Part shown: piece by piece, positions 60,354 through 64,000 of the stretch
Layout: the number at the start of each line of letters is the position of its first letter
Position numbering within the stretch: position 1 is the stretch's first letter
Assembly (NCBI GenBank): GCA_015847255.1
Contig: JADLZK010002810.1
Span: 1 to 64,000 of the forward strand
Length of the DNA stretch: 64,000 nucleotides
Direction of reading: 5' to 3'
Source of the DNA: Hyparrhenia diplandra
Lineage: Eukaryota > Streptophyta > Magnoliopsida > Poales > Poaceae
Made by a program: the position numbers and the translations under genes
The notes under the pieces: model-generated
Told to the model about the DNA's origin: nothing
Database searches by the model: none
The model's input: only the letters and a program-made list of their open reading frames with translations

Positions 60354-60621
60354 ACACACATAGCTGCTGTACTTTGGATTCGTAATACTACTACTAGTAT
60401 AAGTTCGTCGTCATTGGTTGATTCACACCAAGAGAGATTTGCTGTATGTTGATGAGGCTGGGGGATATAAGAGGAGGTTTTGGTGTTCTAGCTTTCTGTG
60501 GTTTAGAATGTGAAGTGGGCAAATGGTGAATTAAGCCTTAGAGTGGGGTTCAATATAATTTGTCTTTATTTGTTCCAGCAGATTGTTTGTTTGGCAGGCT
60601 AGCTAGGAACTTCAGAAATTA

Positions 60622-60851
60622 GGCCACGTTTAGATGGCAAAATATTTGCAAAAGTATCTGGTCCATGAAGTCCGTTTGTTTGTGGTAAATATTTATCCTA
60701 TTTGCTAGGCTCAAAAAAGATTTCTAGTGATGATCCTGAAGTTCTTTTTTACCTACAAGAACATACTTTTGGTGTATTTAATGTGATGTGATGGAGAGAG
60801 TTGAAAAAAAGTAGAAATTTTGGCAAAAAAATTTGCCATCTAAACGAGGCC
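60622..60851 (+). mobile_element. Tourist-like MITE, copy D
   Basis: Ends GGCCACGTTTAGATGGCA and TGCCATCTAAACGAGGCC are inverted repeats. The interior carries the shared CGTTTGTTTGTGGTAAA and CTTTTGGTGTATTTAATG blocks. Flanks TTA and TTG are close to the expected 3-bp target duplication. It lies 268 bp beyond the GDSL stop codon and may affect its 3' end. Confidence 0.8.
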
Positions 60852-61495
60852 TTGCTACTATCTGGTCCGTCCGATTCATTCAAGAAATTTGCTGCACTTT
60901 GTAGTGTGATCATGAACTTTGGTACAAAGGTACCGATAATTCATTGCCAGTGTATATTTTGGTGGCTGGTTCGCTGGCCACAGTTATACATGTGCAGCGA
61001 AGTAGGTAGCAGCTATGAAGATGATCATCGCTGCAAATTACTATGGGCACCGAGTAGAACAGATCTCACCCGCCGTAATGGGGACCAAACGGAGAACCGG
61101 AGGGCAGAGGACTGCAACTGCAAGCAATCTCTAGAGTCTTGAGGGCAAAAGGATTAAAAGTTCAGAGTAAATGAGCAATGGAGTGAAAAGCTGAAATTCC
61201 CACATGCTCTCAGACATTGCAACGCATAATTAAGAACCTTGAATGGTCCAGTGCTGTAGAACAGCATATGCCGGTCCGTCTGAATGTGGTCAAAACGTTG
61301 ATGCGCTACAGAAGCACAATCTCAAATAGCAGAAAATGATATTCAGCCATTCAGGCCCCTCTGGAATCACATTTGTCCACAACTTCATCTGGGATCGGCA
61401 AAACATGACATTTGGATGCATAGATAGAAGGGCATACAATCAGCTAAAATGGTGCAGAGGAAACATATAACTTGAGTTTCCTTCCTATATTCTAC
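60852..61495. other. Intergenic between convergent GDSL and MENG genes
   Basis: No gene seen. Sequence next to 61496 is the 3' UTR side of the methyltransferase. Confidence 0.5.
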
Positions 61496-63805
61496 TCATC
61501 GAGTTGCTACTAGATTTCCCATAAGCCCTCCACCAAGCTCATAGTGCTTCGCTGCACAGAACCCGGCTTCTTTAGCTAATTTCTCCAACTCCTCTCCTAA
61601 TTAAAAGAAAAGAGAGGAAAACATAAGCTAGATGTAATTTCGTGGTGCCGTATAGGGTCACTAACCAAATAGTACAAACCACTTCCATTGTCCAGAACAG
61701 CGAAGTGCAAATTTTGTGAGAGATAAATGCTGTGGTCCAGCATGAAAAAAAAAGGAAAAAGTCTAGATACCCCATCAGACCTATTGAACATGAGATATAA
61801 TAATCCCCATGTTATGAAGCTCTACCTCAATTGACCCAGATAAAACCAAAACTGTCTACTTTACCCTTAGGGAAGTTTTGGACGACGGGTTACCTACAGT
61901 AACCGTAAAAAATTTGTCTTACAGCACACTATATTATATGTTAGTTCATTGTGTAGATCTACTTATGTGGAGTACAACAAAATTGGATTTTCCATTTTAC
62001 GATTTTTCTGTGATTTACTATGAATTTTTAAAGATGCGGTTACTGTAGCAAAACCATGGTTACTGTAGCAACCGCCGTCCAAAACTGCCCCTCAAGATTG
62101 GGGTAATTTAGACGGTTTTGGAAGTTCGATGGGTAAATTAGGACCGTTTCATAGTTTGGAGGGTTGATAAGTATTCCAGTAAAATAGTTGAAAATTTATC
62201 CAGACTTTTTCGCATGAAAAAGGAAGAAGAAAAAATGGTGACATGTTGTATTTCTACCCCATCAGTACAAGGGTGAGAAAAGTGAGATATAAAAATGTCT
62301 ATGTGTAGTAGCTCTACCATCAGAATGACAGACAAAACCATGCTCTGTCATGGCATGGGTGTGTTCTTGGAGAAGGAAATAAACACAAATACCTGTTAGA
62401 TACTGTGATATGGAGCTTTTCAAGTACTTGTATTCTTCAGCCAGTCCATAGCCACTAGCTAAAGGAACCACAACATTGTCTATCGCCCAACTCTGTCCAA
62501 AAGAAAACGGAAACATCAATCTGGTCAGTGAGACATATGGTAGAGCCAACTTTGCTACAATGGCATTAATAATGAAGAACTGATCTTTGCCAGGGAAATT
62601 GAACACAACTCAGATTCATGTGAAAGTCATCTTCAAATAGTACTCTCAAGATTGGCTGACATTTTACCTGTAATGATGCCGTGAAAAGTGATGAACTCTT
62701 GTTAAAATCAAGGATAGAGGCTCTTGATCCTGTGGTCCAGTAAAACCTAGCTCAGAAAATTTATCCAGATTGCAAGCAAAGCAAAACATGCACAAAATTT
62801 TAGCCTGTACCCAACCTGGTTTCAGAACCCTATATATTTCTCGCATCCGCTTCCGATTTATCAACCACATTGCGCAATCCGTAGCCAACTGTTACAGCAT
62901 CGAAGTAGCAGTCTGCGAATGGTAAATCAAGCGCATCACCCTCGATCCATCTGCTGCAAGTGCCAACGTCAGAAGCAGGTAAACCACATAACGCCAGAGC
63001 GCATATGCCACCAAAGCACACAAACTATTTCAACTGAAATCACAGGATGTTCTTGCTCTGCAAGCCCTCACATTGAGGATGCTCACTTGATGTTCCTGTA
63101 ACACAGCTTCCAGTGTTGCTCCTGACGGTCAGCAGCAGTATGCAGTTGCTGCCTCGAAAAATCGACAGCCATAACCTGTTTCAGTTGGGTGCAAATGATG
63201 ATAAGATTTCCAGTGGGGAAAACAAAAGGTCTGAATACTGTAAGCGAATCCAACACCAACCTCTCCATCTAAGCCGACCTTCTGAGACAGCAGGAACGCC
63301 AAATCCCGCTCCCGCAGCAGAGATCAAGAACTCGATCCCCCACCTTCGCTCTAATTCAATAGGAGCAAGCTTTTGCATCAACCGATTGTAGAACAGGGCA
63401 TTTTGATTCACACTGCTTATCTAGTCTAGTACAGTTAACACTAGCGCTGCTATACCTCGACCAAGAGACGCATATGCGCTTCCACGTCCGGTGCTGTCCC
63501 AGGCTGAGCACGTCGTTCAGCTGCAAGCAACCCGGGAACGTGCGGTCGTCAGCAAAACATCATGACATTGCAATCTGGGGAAGCACTCCAATTTCGTAGA
63601 AGCAACGAGAGGATGAGAGGAGGGCGGGAGGTACGGACAAGGTCGTAGACGGGGGCGATGCGGTTGAAGAGGGGCCTGCCGCTCGCCGGCCGAGGAGGAC
63701 GAGCAGCGAAAGGCCGCGCGGCCGGGGAAAACGGCCGCGCCGGCGGCCGGCGGGCTGAACACGACGCCGGTGGCCACGGAAATCAAACGCGGTCAAGCCC
63801 ACCAT
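61496..63805 (-). CDS. MENG: UbiE/COQ5-family methyltransferase, MENG-type (phylloquinone biosynthesis), chloroplastic
   Basis: The plant MENG enzyme methylates the demethyl-naphthoquinone precursor with S-adenosylmethionine, a late step of vitamin K1 (phylloquinone) synthesis for photosystem I. Exons (minus): 63639-63805, 63456-63520, 63261-63350, 63087-63175, 62816-62950, 62668-62729, 62393-62492 and 61496-61596, about 269 codons. Exon 1 has a basic, transit-peptide-like part followed by LFNRIAPVYD. Exon 3 holds SAM motif I (RVLDLCCGSG), exon 4 VMAVDFSRQQL, exon 5 WIEGDALDLPF and FDAVTVGYGLRNV, and exon 8 ends HYELGGGLMGNLVATR. Frame breaks: one unplaced net indel in exon 1, one G missing in exon 3 (63305-63307) and one extra base in exon 5 (62846-62847). 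The start ATG at 63805 is the best available but is affected by the exon-1 indel. A mitochondrial COQ5 paralogue is less likely because of the plant MENG-like C-terminus. Confidence 0.88.
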
Positions 63806-64000
63806 CGTGTCCGTTCGCTCGCTTGCCCCCGAATCGTATCGTTGGTTTAGGATAGGTTTGCTGTCGCTACGGCCAGATAATGGAAAACAGTTTGACGATT
63901 TTGCCCCCGCCGCGTGAGTTGCCAAACGATTTCTGACACTCTTGTCGCCGCCGCTACCGCACCCGCCGCCGCCGGGGATGGATTTGGGCTCGTGCTACCT
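63806..64000. other. Leader of MENG and possible start of a divergent gene
   Basis: After a (CCG)-rich leader, ATGGATTTGGGCTCGTGCTA opens on the plus strand at 63979 and runs off the window edge after seven codons. If real, it shares a promoter of under 200 bp with MENG. Too little sequence remains to name it. Confidence 0.25.

Noticed and set aside
1..64000. CRISPR arrays, operons, riboswitches, plasmid or phage features, and virus-derived integrations
   Set aside because: No regularly spaced repeats, bacterial gene organisation or viral coding motifs were seen; the window is plant nuclear DNA.

Overview
This is nuclear DNA from a grass, most probably a panicoid such as Sorghum, Miscanthus, Saccharum or maize. 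The evidence is the split genes with GT-AG introns, GC-rich first exons, dense Stowaway, Tourist, Mutator, Helitron and hAT elements, and close agreement of the encoded proteins with rice and maize orthologues as I remember them. No bacterial, viral, organellar, rRNA, CRISPR or operon features are visible.

Layout. 1-1422 (-): 5' part of a DUF3741/VARLMGL-motif (TRM/LONGIFOLIA-type) gene, with non-coding 5' sequence to about 3330. 3331-11298: repeat-rich intergenic DNA holding a complete Helitron (4930-6582), a TTF-zinc-finger hAT element (8338-9105) and a Stowaway MITE (9118-9377). 11299-26468 (-): MSH1, the plant organellar MutS homologue with a C-terminal GIY-YIG domain, in 22 exons. 26672-27948: a Mutator-like element with a perfect 9-bp target duplication and two tRNA-like sequences, 204 bp from the MSH1 start codon. 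29445-30815 (-): LPA1-like chloroplast membrane protein, 4 exons. 32072-43291 (-): CLASP microtubule-associated protein, 21 exons. 43292-50810: intergenic DNA with nested LTR fragments, a CACTA terminus and a Harbinger-type element. 50811-53299 (+): chloroplast aldo/keto reductase, 10 exons. 53543-56252: a MITE cluster. 57510-60353 (+): GDSL esterase/lipase, 4 exons. 61496-63805 (-): MENG/UbiE-type phylloquinone methyltransferase, 8 exons. A divergent gene may begin at 63979 (+).

Function. Four genes (MSH1, LPA1-like, the reductase, MENG) encode predicted chloroplast or organelle proteins. The other three are cytoskeletal (TRM-like, CLASP) or secreted (GDSL). I see no pathway or cluster logic linking them; this looks like an ordinary stretch of grass chromosome.

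The most striking pattern is that five of the seven genes carry 1- or 2-base indels inside otherwise well-conserved exons, mostly in homopolymer or dinucleotide runs. Every splice site and the downstream homology are kept. This points to residual consensus error in a draft assembly more than to pseudogenes. Exon coordinates below come from my own splice-site reading and frame arithmetic; comparisons with other species rest on recalled family sequences, not on a search.
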